From: Sphingobium sp. CCH11-B1
GTDB lineage: Bacteria > Pseudomonadota > Alphaproteobacteria > Sphingomonadales > Sphingomonadaceae
Assembly: GCF_001556865.1 (NCBI RefSeq)
Contig: NZ_LSJY01000197.1
Location: 1-7,188 of the forward strand
DNA length: 7,188 nt
Reading direction: 5' to 3'
This document shows positions 1 through 7,054 of this stretch, piece after piece. The position numbers and the translations under genes are program-made. Position 1 is the first letter of the stretch, and each line of letters opens with the position of its first letter. A model generated the notes under the pieces. It saw nothing but the letters and a program-made list of their open reading frames with translations. It was not told the origin of the DNA and ran no database searches.

Positions 1-1
1 C

Positions 2-622
2 GACGATCTCGAGCGCCAAGTCGCTCCCGGGGACAAGGTGGAGGTCATGCTTGGATTTGGCCAATGCCCGGTAGGACAGTTTGGCAAGCGCTTCGGCGCA
101 AAACTGAAGCAGCAGATGGAGGCCGCAGGGATCTGGCATCCGGGCAAGCTGGTCCGAATTTCCTACTCTGACCGCTACCTCAATGCACCGCTGCCGATGC
201 TTTTGTTCCTACGGACCTGCGAGGCGCTTGCCGCAGAGCTAAAGGCTGGTGACACAGTCGAAGTCGACGTTGTTGTGCAGCCGTTGAAGAAAGACCGGGT
301 GCCATATCGGATTTTCAACGACTGGGATCATGAGGCCGACCGGGAGGACGTGGCGCAGTATCTCGGCGAGAAGCTTGGTCTTGATGTCGCACTCAAGGTT
401 ACCGAAAGCGCCATTCACGGGCGGAAGCTCGAGTTGGAGTACGCAGACGGACGCAGGGCCCTCGTCTTGCTCGATCAAGGTTTCGGGTACTGGCGCATCG
501 TGGGCAACCCGCCGAGGTATGACTTCCGCGCAGCACCGGCAGCACAGGCGAGTGACCTCTATCGCTCAAACGCGGCAGTGTCTGGGACTGGAGAAAGCTA
601 CTTTGCTGTAGCACGCCGTTGA
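2..622 (+). CDS. C-terminal part of an unidentified protein (5' end outside window)
   Basis: The reading frame is open to the left edge (DDLERQVAPGDK precedes the first GTG, at 38), so this is more likely the last ~206 residues of a longer protein than a complete gene starting at GTG 38. No Shine-Dalgarno sequence stands before that GTG. The fragment is soluble, mixed alpha/beta, with no membrane segment or signal peptide. The segment around ISYSDRYLNAPLPMLLFL, followed by repeated short strands (GDTVEVDVVVQPL; KLELEYADGRRALVLLDQGFGYW), loosely recalls C-terminal regions of large helicase-like proteins from defence islands. I see no helicase motif in the visible part, so that is only an impression. 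It ends with TGA 97 bases before the restriction-modification gene on the same strand, so it may be an upstream member of the same island. Sure that it is coding; function unknown. Confidence 0.72.
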   Translation, partial: DDLERQVAPGDKVEVMLGFGQCPVGQFGKRFGAKLKQQMEAAGIWHPGKLVRISYSDRYLNAPLPMLLFLRTCEALAAELKAGDTVEVDVVVQPLKKDRVPYRIFNDWDHEADREDVAQYLGEKLGLDVALKVTESAIHGRKLELEYADGRRALVLLDQGFGYWRIVGNPPRYDFRAAPAAQASDLYRSNAAVSGTGESYFAVARR

Positions 623-646
623 CGTTCCCTGCTTTCGGGTGGGTGC

Positions 647-663
647 GTGACCAATTTGGTCGC
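647..663. promoter_or_regulatory. 13-bp palindrome upstream of the restriction-modification gene
   Basis: GACCAA-T-TTGGTC (649-661) is a perfect inverted repeat with 6-bp arms around one central base. It lies 57 bases before the ATG at 719, in the only sizeable gap upstream of the methyltransferase. As DNA it has the shape of a dimeric-repressor operator. As RNA, GUGACC/GGUCGC (647-652/658-663) could form a 6-bp hairpin with a 5-nt AAUUU loop, but no T-run follows, so it is a poor intrinsic terminator. No controller (C-protein) gene is visible in the window. Confidence 0.3.
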
Positions 664-718
664 CTAGCTAAAAACAGGTTCGTTGCGAAAGTGTAGTTCA
701 CTTATTACTCGAGCGTAG

Positions 719-3700
719 ATGGCAATGAGCGATAAAGAAATTCTGCAGATCGATACCTTTATAGCTCACTGGCGCGATACCGGCGGCAGTGAGCTCGCCA
801 ATACGCAGAGCTTCATCAACGGCCTGTGCCACCTGCTCAGCGTCGATGCGCCCGATGGCAGCAAGGTTGACGACGCCCACAACGATTACGTGTTTGAACG
901 CCGGGTGTTTCAGGACAATGGCGACGGCACGCAAAGTTTTGGCCGCATCGATTGCTACAAGCGCGACATGTTCATCCTCGAAGCCAAGCAGGGCAGCGAG
1001 GCTGACCGCGCCGCCGCCGGCAAGGGTGAGGACGATCTGGACATCTTTGGGCAGACTGCCAGCGCCCGCGTAAAGCGGGGCACGGCCCGCCGCGGCACGC
1101 CCGGTTGGGCCAAGGCCATGGTCCAGGCCAAGGGCCAGGCCGAGCGCTATGCCAAGGCGCTACCGGTCGACCATGGCTGGCCGCCGTTCCTGCTGGTGGC
1201 CGACATCGGCTACTGCATCGAGGTCTATGCCGACTTCACCGGCACCGGGAAGGCCTATGCCCAGTTTCCCGATCGCTCGCGCTACCGGATCATGCTGGAG
1301 GATTTGCGCGACGAGGACGTTCGCAAACGCCTACGCGCCATCTGGACCGAGCCCAGTAAGCTCGATCCCACGATCCAATCCGCCAAGGTCACGCGCGAAA
1401 TCGCCGATCTGCTCGCCACCGTATCGCGCCGCCTAGAGGGGCGCGGTTATGACGCCGAGAGCGTTAGCGGCTTCTTGATGCGCGTTCTGTTCACTATGTT
1501 TGCGGAAGATACCAAGGTCCTGCTGCCCGAAAACAGCTTCAAGACCCTGTTGCGCGAACACGTTGGCAATCCCGAAATGCTGCACCACTCGCTCAGCGCG
1601 CTGTGGAAGGCGATGGACAAGGGTGAGTTCGCCCCGGCGCTGCGCACGCAGGTGAAGCGCTTCAACGGCTACCTGTTCAAGGAAACCGACGCGCCCGAGC
1701 TGGACGCTGACGAACTGCAAGTGCTGATCCAGGCGGCGGAGAAGGACTGGACCGAGGTTGAACCCGCGATCTTCGGCACCCTTCTGGAACGAGCGCTGAA
1801 CCCTAAGGAACGCGCAAAGCTCGGCGCCCATTACACCCCGCGTGCCTATGTCGAACGCCTGATCGGCCCCACCATCATGGAGCCGCTGCGCGCCGATTGG
1901 GACGGCGTGCGCGGCGCTGCTGCCACCCTGATCGAAGAAGGCAAGGCGGGCGAGGCCAAGACCTTTGTCGAGGCGTTCCATGCCCGGCTTGCGCAAACCC
2001 GGGTGCTCGATCCCGCCTGCGGCACCGGCAACTTTCTCTATGTCGCCATGGCGCGTATGAAGGAGCTGGAAGGCGAGGTTCTCGACCTGCTGGTGGAGTT
2101 GGGCGACGATCAATACGTCGCCGAAATCACTGGCCACACCATCACCCCGGAAAACTTCCTCGGGATCGAGATCAACCCGCGCGCGGCGGCGATTGCCCAG
2201 CTGGTGCTTTGGATCGGTTATCTGCAATGGCACTTCCGCGTGAACGGCGCCGATCGCGCCCCGCCCGAGCCGATCCTGCGCGACGTGCGCACCATCGAGA
2301 ACCGCGACGCGCTGATTGACTATGATGATCGCGTGCTGGAGCTAGATGAAGCTGGAAAGCCCGTCACCCGCTGGGACGGCGAGACCATGAAGGTGCACCC
2401 CGTCACCGGTAAAAAGGTCCCCGACGAGACGGCGCGGGTTGAAGTCCACCGCTACGTGAAGCCGCGCGCGGCGAAATGGCCCAAAGCCAATTTCATTGTC
2501 GGCAACCCGCCGTTCATTGGCAATAAGCGGATGAGGAAGCGGCTGGGAGAAAATTACGCGAAGGCATTGCGGGCCGCTTGGCCGAAAGTGCCTAAAAGTG
2601 TCGACTTGGTGATGTACTGGTGGGACCGTTGCGCCGAACTTACGCAGTTAGGCAGCTTGAGAGCCTTTGGGCTGGTTTCAACTAACAGCATCAAACAGGT
2701 CACAAATCGAGCTGTTATCGAGCGATGGCTGAGGGGCCGGCCTGCACTGAACCTTTCTTTTGCTATTCCTGATCATCCGTGGATGGACGATGAAACTACC
2801 GCTCAAGTGCGCATATCGATGACGGTCGCGTCCAAGGGCGGAAGATTAGGCGCCCTTGAGACGATCAAGTCTGAGCGAAAGGTGAAAGGTCAGCCGAATG
2901 TCGTCGACTTGATTTCGCGCTTGGGTCAAATTCACAGCAATCTCACCATCGGGGCCAATATCACCGACTGCGGATCACTAAAGAGCAACGGTGCGCTCTC
3001 CTTTATGGGAGTTATCCCATCTGGTACGGGCTTCCGGATTTCTGCTGATGAGTTGGCGGAATGCGGTTGCGACCTCTTTAACCTTCCGGCGGTCGTCCGC
3101 ACCTACCTTGTCGGTAATGAGTTGACCGACAACAAGGCACCCGGCTTTATCATAGACTACTTTGGACTTGACGAAGCGCAGGCCCGTGAAGCTTCACCTG
3201 CACTTTTCCAGTTTGTGCTGAATCGCGTCAAAGATGGTCGAACAGCAAGGTCAGGCGACACCTCGGACTCGCAGCAGTATGCAGCGGAATGGTGGCTCTT
3301 CGCTAAGCCGCGACCGGGTATGCGAGCAGCCCTTCAAGGACAATCTCGCTACTTGGCAACCACCGAAACCTCAAAGCACCGTTGGTTCACATTTCTCCAT
3401 TCGGCCGTTTTACCAGACCAGAAGATTCGTGGCGTTGCGACCGAGGATGCCTTCCACTTGGGCATACTCTCAAGTCGGATCCATACGCTTTGGTCTGACG
3501 CCGCTGGTGGCCGGCAAGGTGTTGGCAACGACCCCGTCTATAATAACACGACTTGCTTCGAGCCTTTCCCGTTCCCCGCCGACGTCCTTGAAACTCTCAA
3601 AGACAAAATCCGCGCCGAGTCTGAAGCTCTGGACGCACTGCGCAAGCAGGTGCTGGCCGAGCATGAGGATCTGACCCTCACCAAGCTCTACAATGTGCTC

Positions 3701-4210
3701 GAAGCCTTGCGGGAAGGTCGCGCGCTAACCGAGGCTGAGCGCGACATCCATGATTGCGGGCTGGTCACCCTGCTCCGCCAGCATCACGACATTATCAATG
3801 CGCTTGTCGCCGAAGCCTATGGCTGGCCCGCTGACATTTCCGATGAGGAAATCCTCACCCGCCTCGTCGCCCTCAACAAGGAACGCGCTGCCGAAGAAGC
3901 CAAGGGCCTGATCCGCTGGCTGCGACCCGAGTATCAGGCGCCCGACTACAAGGCTCCGGTCACCCAGACGCTCGACCTTGGCGAGATCGCCGCTGTCCTA
4001 CCCGACAATGTCATCCCCTGGCCTAGCTCTCTTCCCGAACAGGTCAGCGCGGTGCAGTCTATCCTGTCGACGGCCGGTTCCCCACTGGCTCCGCAGGATG
4101 TCGCCCGCGCCTTTAAGGGCAAACGCGCCGCCACCGTGCGCCCGGTGCTCGATGCCCTCGCCGGTATCGGCATGGCCCGCCGGCTCAAGGATGGCCGCTA
4201 TGCCGCATAA
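719..4210 (+). CDS. MmeI-like (Type IIL) bifunctional restriction endonuclease / adenine-type DNA methyltransferase
   Basis: A single-chain restriction-modification enzyme: one polypeptide should methylate the target adenine using S-adenosylmethionine and also cut unmodified DNA. Domains: N-terminal PD-(D/E)XK-type nuclease, residues ~55-95, with D78 in GRIDCYKRD and E88/K90 in ILEAKQG; helical connector ~200-360; motif X-like LGAHYTPRAYVERLI (368-382); SAM-binding motif I VLDPACGTGNFLYVA (429-443); acidic motif II-like LGIEINP (481-487); catalytic motif IV GNPPF (595-599), the N6-adenine/N4-cytosine class signature; target-recognition region ~600-950, closing with CFEPFPFP (946-953); helical segment ~955-1070; winged-helix-like tail ~1105-1163. 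The length is somewhat above MmeI's, explained by the tail. An in-frame TAG ends immediately before ATG 719, so translation starts there or at the ATG at 725; neither has a good Shine-Dalgarno. The recognition region (about 2520-3560) is AT-richer (48-55% in sampled 60-base lines) than its flanks (60-67%). PglX and DISARM methylases are alternatives, but the nuclease motif favours MmeI-like. Confidence 0.9.
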   Translation: MAMSDKEILQIDTFIAHWRDTGGSELANTQSFINGLCHLLSVDAPDGSKVDDAHNDYVFERRVFQDNGDGTQSFGRIDCYKRDMFILEAKQGSEADRAAAGKGEDDLDIFGQTASARVKRGTARRGTPGWAKAMVQAKGQAERYAKALPVDHGWPPFLLVADIGYCIEVYADFTGTGKAYAQFPDRSRYRIMLEDLRDEDVRKRLRAIWTEPSKLDPTIQSAKVTREIADLLATVSRRLEGRGYDAESVSGFLMRVLFTMFAEDTKVLLPENSFKTLLREHVGNPEMLHHSLSALWKAMDKGEFAPALRTQVKRFNGYLFKETDAPELDADELQVLIQAAEKDWTEVEPAIFGTLLERALNPKERAKLGAHYTPRAYVERLIGPTIMEPLRADWDGVRGAAATLIEEGKAGEAKTFVEAFHARLAQTRVLDPACGTGNFLYVAMARMKELEGEVLDLLVELGDDQYVAEITGHTITPENFLGIEINPRAAAIAQLVLWIGYLQWHFRVNGADRAPPEPILRDVRTIENRDALIDYDDRVLELDEAGKPVTRWDGETMKVHPVTGKKVPDETARVEVHRYVKPRAAKWPKANFIVGNPPFIGNKRMRKRLGENYAKALRAAWPKVPKSVDLVMYWWDRCAELTQLGSLRAFGLVSTNSIKQVTNRAVIERWLRGRPALNLSFAIPDHPWMDDETTAQVRISMTVASKGGRLGALETIKSERKVKGQPNVVDLISRLGQIHSNLTIGANITDCGSLKSNGALSFMGVIPSGTGFRISADELAECGCDLFNLPAVVRTYLVGNELTDNKAPGFIIDYFGLDEAQAREASPALFQFVLNRVKDGRTARSGDTSDSQQYAAEWWLFAKPRPGMRAALQGQSRYLATTETSKHRWFTFLHSAVLPDQKIRGVATEDAFHLGILSSRIHTLWSDAAGGRQGVGNDPVYNNTTCFEPFPFPADVLETLKDKIRAESEALDALRKQVLAEHEDLTLTKLYNVLEALREGRALTEAERDIHDCGLVTLLRQHHDIINALVAEAYGWPADISDEEILTRLVALNKERAAEEAKGLIRWLRPEYQAPDYKAPVTQTLDLGEIAAVLPDNVIPWPSSLPEQVSAVQSILSTAGSPLAPQDVARAFKGKRAATVRPVLDALAGIGMARRLKDGRYAA

Positions 4211-4218
4211 AATCTCGC

Positions 4219-4225
4219 AAAGGAG
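4219..4225 (+). promoter_or_regulatory. Shine-Dalgarno that fixes the GTG start of the GmrSD-like gene
   Basis: AAAGGAG lies 6 bases before GTG 4232 and is the strongest ribosome binding site in the window. It supports the GTG start and independent translation in an operon: the preceding stop codon is at 4208-4210 and the two coding regions are 21 bases apart, with no room for a terminator. Confidence 0.75.
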
Positions 4226-4231
4226 TTTCTG

Positions 4232-6373
4232 GTGAAAATCTGTCAGGCACTTGATAAGTTCGATGAGCGGCAGCTCTTCGTTCCTGCTTTTCAGCGCGAA
4301 TACGTGTGGAAGCGCGACGACGCAAAGCAGCTGATAGATTCTCTGATCAAGGAGTATCCTACTGGTACGATGTTGACCTGGGAGACAAATAACCCTCCCG
4401 AACTCAAAGGCCCCCACAAGTACGATGAGAAGCAAGGTGCAGTGAGAATCCTGCTGGATGGCCAGCAACGCCTTACAACGCTTTATATGCTTATTCGTGG
4501 AGAACTTCCTCCATACTACACGGCACCGGAAATATTGAACGATACGCGGGGTTTGTACGTAAACGTAGAGAGCCTGGATCTCGAGTATTACAAGAAGCTC
4601 AAGATGGAGAACGACCCATGCTGGCAGAATGTCACGGACATTTTCCAGCGCAAGGTCCGTGCGAAAGACGTAGTTCGCTCGCTTGAAGCCCGAGGCGAAA
4701 CTGTCTCGCGCGAACGCGACGATCTGATCGATGACAACGTCAAGGCGATCGAGAACATTCTCGATCGCGAGTTCCCTGAGCAGACAATTCCGGTCAAGGC
4801 GAGCATCCGCGAAGCGATTGACATCTTCTACAAGGTGAATGCCAGCGGCGTATCGCTCACGGAAGCGGAGCTCGCACTTGCGCAGATCTCTGGCTATTGG
4901 CCGCAAGCGCGCGATACGTTCAAAGCCAAGTTGACCGAGCTTGAGACCCGAGGCTTCTCCTTCAAGCTAGACTTCATCGTTTATGCGTTGCTCGCGTGCT
5001 TGTACCATTCCGGTTCCAACATGCGCTTCTTGCACGACCAGGCCAATGACGGCCCGATCCAAGCCGCATGGCAAAAACTCGAATCGCAGACGCTCGATTA
5101 TGTCGCGAACATTATGCAGTCGCATGCGTTCATCGACCACACGGATGAGATCAACTCGATCTATGCCCTCATTCCGATAATCGCCTATTGCTATCAGCTC
5201 GATGGCCATCTGTCTGACCTGCAAATCCGCAAGGTCGTCAAATGGTTCTTTTATGCGCAAATTCGCGCTCGATATGTCAGCCAGTTGCCGCAAAAGCTGG
5301 ACCGCGACCTAAAGGTCGTGAAGGATTCCTCGCAGCCGTTTGATGATCTCCTTCAGATCATCAAGGATGAGCGCTCTCTGGAGATCAGCCCTGACGAATT
5401 TGTCGGAAGGGCAATCTCGCACCCGCTCTACCCGATGATGCGCTGGTATTTCAAAAGCAAGGGCGCGACCTGTTTCACGACGGGCATCAAGCTGGCGCGG
5501 CCGATGGGCAAAAAATATGCGTTGGAGAACGATCACATCTTCCCATTCTCCAAACTCAAAGCTGCGGGCTACGGGACCGAGAACCGCATCAAATATGCAT
5601 TGGCGCAAGAGATCACCAACCGGGCCATTCTGTCTCAGATCGCCAATCGGACGAAGAGTGCCACGACTGCCGAGACTTACCTCGCAGAAGTCGCAGCGAA
5701 CAACCCAGAAGCTCTAGCTCGCCAATGTATTCCGGCAGATCCGGACCTTTGGAAGCTGGAGAACTATGAACGTTTCCTGCAGGCCCGCCGGGAGATGTTG
5801 GCGGCCGAGCTTAACACCTTCCTCAACTCGATCACCGATCTCTCGGTCTCCGACGTTCCAATCACGCTGGAGGAGATGATCGCGGAAGGCGAGAGCGAAG
5901 AATTGGAGTTCAAACAAACCCTTCGTTGGGATGTCAAAGAAGGACGGGTCAACAAGGAGCTGGAAGGAGTCGTTGTAAAAACTATCGCGGCATTCGCGAA
6001 CAGCTTTAACGGCGGTACGCTACTCATCGGCGTTTCCGATAATGGCGACTCCGTTGGGTTGGAACACGACTTCGCCTGCCTCGGCGACGCCGACAAAGAT
6101 CGATTTGAAATTCACCTCCGCAATCTCTTCGGCCAATCGTTTGGGCAGAATTTCACTGCGTCCAAGCTGAAGATTTCATTTCCCGAGGTGACAGGCGTCG
6201 AGATTTGCCAGATCGACGTAAATCCTGCCGATGCCGCCGTCGTTATTGCGGTGTCCGACAAGAATGGGCTGAAATCTGAGAAGCTTTACGTTCGCAGCGG
6301 CAACTCATCGCCTGAGATGCCGTTGAGCGAAGTTCAAGCCTTTTTGAGTAAGCGGTTTGGGGCTTTGGCTTGA
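4232..6373 (+). CDS. DUF262-DUF1524(HNH)-AlbA_2 fusion, GmrSD-like Type IV restriction protein
   Basis: A 713-residue fusion. Residues ~10-220 are DUF262 (GmrS-like, NTP-dependent): FVPAFQREYVWK (16-27), ILLDGQQRLTTLY (73-85) and FYKVNASGVSLTEAEL (199-214) match the family's conserved blocks. A helical middle (~225-400) leads to a DUF1524 HNH nuclease (GmrD-like), ~405-500, with ENDHIFPFSK (432-441; H435 the likely general base) and NRAILSQIANRTKS (463-476). Residues ~545-710 resemble AlbA_2/Schlafen-type domains: ESEELEFK (554-561) with E554 and E559, then AAFANSFNGGTLLIGVSDNG (586-605). No membrane segment is visible. In characterised relatives (GmrSD, BrxU), DUF262-DUF1524 proteins use NTP and cut modified phage DNA; the AlbA_2 part may add nucleic-acid binding or RNase activity (inference). 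GTG start with AAAGGAG 6 bases upstream; 21 bases after the methyltransferase stop, so co-transcription is likely. All key residues appear intact. Confidence 0.88.
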   Translation: MKICQALDKFDERQLFVPAFQREYVWKRDDAKQLIDSLIKEYPTGTMLTWETNNPPELKGPHKYDEKQGAVRILLDGQQRLTTLYMLIRGELPPYYTAPEILNDTRGLYVNVESLDLEYYKKLKMENDPCWQNVTDIFQRKVRAKDVVRSLEARGETVSRERDDLIDDNVKAIENILDREFPEQTIPVKASIREAIDIFYKVNASGVSLTEAELALAQISGYWPQARDTFKAKLTELETRGFSFKLDFIVYALLACLYHSGSNMRFLHDQANDGPIQAAWQKLESQTLDYVANIMQSHAFIDHTDEINSIYALIPIIAYCYQLDGHLSDLQIRKVVKWFFYAQIRARYVSQLPQKLDRDLKVVKDSSQPFDDLLQIIKDERSLEISPDEFVGRAISHPLYPMMRWYFKSKGATCFTTGIKLARPMGKKYALENDHIFPFSKLKAAGYGTENRIKYALAQEITNRAILSQIANRTKSATTAETYLAEVAANNPEALARQCIPADPDLWKLENYERFLQARREMLAAELNTFLNSITDLSVSDVPITLEEMIAEGESEELEFKQTLRWDVKEGRVNKELEGVVVKTIAAFANSFNGGTLLIGVSDNGDSVGLEHDFACLGDADKDRFEIHLRNLFGQSFGQNFTASKLKISFPEVTGVEICQIDVNPADAAVVIAVSDKNGLKSEKLYVRSGNSSPEMPLSEVQAFLSKRFGALA

Positions 6374-6414
6374 GGTCGAAAAACTCGTTCGGGACACTGG
6401 TAACGGGGCGGTGC

Positions 6415-6447
6415 GTCGCTAAAGCTTTGCTTGGCGACCACGCTTTT
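6415..6447 (+). terminator. Possible weak terminator hairpin after the operon
   Basis: GTCGCTAA (6415-6422) pairs with TTGGCGAC (6431-6438) to give an 8-bp stem, one G-U pair included, with an 8-base loop. It begins 41 bases after the stop of the GmrSD-like gene. A TTTT run (6444-6447) follows, but five bases beyond the stem, so efficiency as an intrinsic terminator is doubtful. Confidence 0.35.
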
Positions 6448-6456
6448 ATGTGTCAG

Positions 6457-6501
6457 AATCGCTGCATTGAGCCCGAAAATCTGCGATAATGCAGCGATTT
6501 T
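6457..6501. repeat. Perfect 12-bp inverted repeat between operon and small membrane-protein gene
   Basis: AATCGCTGCATT (6457-6468) and AATGCAGCGATT (6488-6499) are exact reverse complements separated by 19 bases; the right arm runs into TTTT (6498-6501). On the plus strand this could fold as a long stem with a T-run, acting as a terminator for the upstream operon. On DNA it could be a paired protein-binding site 31 bases upstream of the ATG at 6532. The sequence does not decide between the two. Confidence 0.5.
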
Positions 6502-6531
6502 GGAACAGCCTGCCTGCTGAAAAGGTGCCTT

Positions 6532-6738
6532 ATGTTGAAGTCATCTGACGACCCGGTTGCGGGCGAGGACTGGAAGGGTCTCAAAGAGATCGACCGGGCC
6601 ATCGCGGAAAATCGCCTGACTGCGTATACGTGGAAGAAGACCTGGGCCGATCCTTGGGGTCGTATCAAGTTGATCACAATCTTTGTCGGCCTATCTGCTT
6701 TTGCGACGTTCGTTGTCATCAACGATCTGATCCTCTGA
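6532..6738 (+). CDS. Small protein with one C-terminal membrane segment, unknown function
   Basis: A 68-residue protein I do not recognise. The first ~44 residues are polar and charged (SDDP, GEDWKGLKEIDRAIAENR), with several tryptophans (W14, W34, W38, W42). Residues ~45-66 (IKLITIFVGLSAFATFVVIN) form one hydrophobic segment long enough to cross the membrane. The Arg/Lys residues just before it (GRIK) would keep the N-terminus in the cytoplasm under the positive-inside rule. The ATG is preceded by GAAAAGG at 6519-6525 with a 6-base spacer, good support for a real gene. It sits 158 bases after the GmrSD-like stop, behind two inverted repeats, so it may be its own unit. It ends 2 bases before the stop codon of the convergent gene. 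Small membrane proteins occur in defence systems as abortive-infection effectors, but nothing here shows that role. Confidence 0.6.
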   Translation: MLKSSDDPVAGEDWKGLKEIDRAIAENRLTAYTWKKTWADPWGRIKLITIFVGLSAFATFVVINDLIL

Positions 6739-6740
6739 TC

Positions 6741-7052
6741 CTACCACTCCTTTACCTCATCGGCCGCCTCCTCGCTTGCCCCTTTGGCTCCGCGGGTGAC
6801 TGCGTCGAGATTGCCCCTGGACTGACCGATCCGGCCACGGCCCCGCGCCTGCGCCGCGCGGACTTCTTCGCTGATCCTCGCGGTGTCAGGAGCAGCGCCA
6901 AGACTGCCTGATCCACCGCCGCCACTGGGTCCACGCGCGCGGACGCTTCCCTGGCTCGTAACGGCAGGACGGCTGACCGGCGCGAAATCAGGCAGTGTCA
7001 ATTGCCCTTCAATGTCATCGTGCAGCCGGTCGGCGTAGTTCTCCACTGTCAA
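6741..7052 (-). CDS. 3' fragment of an unidentified minus-strand gene, probably cut by an IS end
   Basis: The minus-strand frame encodes ~103 residues from a possible TTG (7052-7050) to TAG (6743-6741). It is hydrophilic: VENYADRLHDDIEGQLTLPD, then a Gly/Ser/Pro-rich linker (RGPSGGGGSGSLG), then a charged Ala/Arg/Glu-rich tail ending in EEAADEVKEW. I cannot assign it to a family; the composition fits the disordered C-terminus of a larger protein. No ribosome binding site precedes the TTG, which lies inside the IS21-like end. The frame stays open to the window edge, but that upstream part translates the IS terminal repeats and is not credible as native sequence. The natural reading is that the native fragment ends near 7046 and the 5' part lies beyond the element or is lost. 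It converges on the small membrane-protein gene with 2 bases between stops. Confidence 0.45.
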   Translation of the reverse strand: MTVENYADRLHDDIEGQLTLPDFAPVSRPAVTSQGSVRARGPSGGGGSGSLGAAPDTARISEEVRAAQARGRGRIGQSRGNLDAVTRGAKGASEEAADEVKEW

Positions 7053-7054
7053 AC

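Noticed and set aside
679..711. Sigma-70-like promoter before the methyltransferase (TTCGTT/TTATTA or TTGCGA/TACTCG, 17-bp spacing)
   Set aside because: Both pairs match the consensus poorly at -10; not strong enough to annotate.
1433..2233. 266-codon open frame on the minus strand inside the methyltransferase gene
   Set aside because: It is antisense to the conserved methyltransferase core (DPACGTG at plus-strand residues 431-437), with no family resemblance; a by-product of GC-rich codon bias.
719..4210. BREX PglX or DISARM class 1 methylase (DrmMI)
   Set aside because: Both share the adenine methyltransferase core, but the N-terminal D78...E88-A89-K90 nuclease motif fits the MmeI-like class, and no pglZ, brxC, drmA, drmB or drmD is visible. 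The window is short, so partners outside it cannot be excluded.
3998..4906. 302-codon open frame on the minus strand spanning the junction of the two main genes
   Set aside because: It runs antisense across the methyltransferase tail, the ribosome binding site and the conserved DUF262 blocks, and encodes nothing recognisable.
6630..6911. 93-codon plus-strand frame overlapping the small membrane-protein gene and the minus-strand fragment
   Set aside because: No ribosome site, Cys/Pro/Arg-rich composition typical of a shadow frame, and it conflicts with two better-supported frames.
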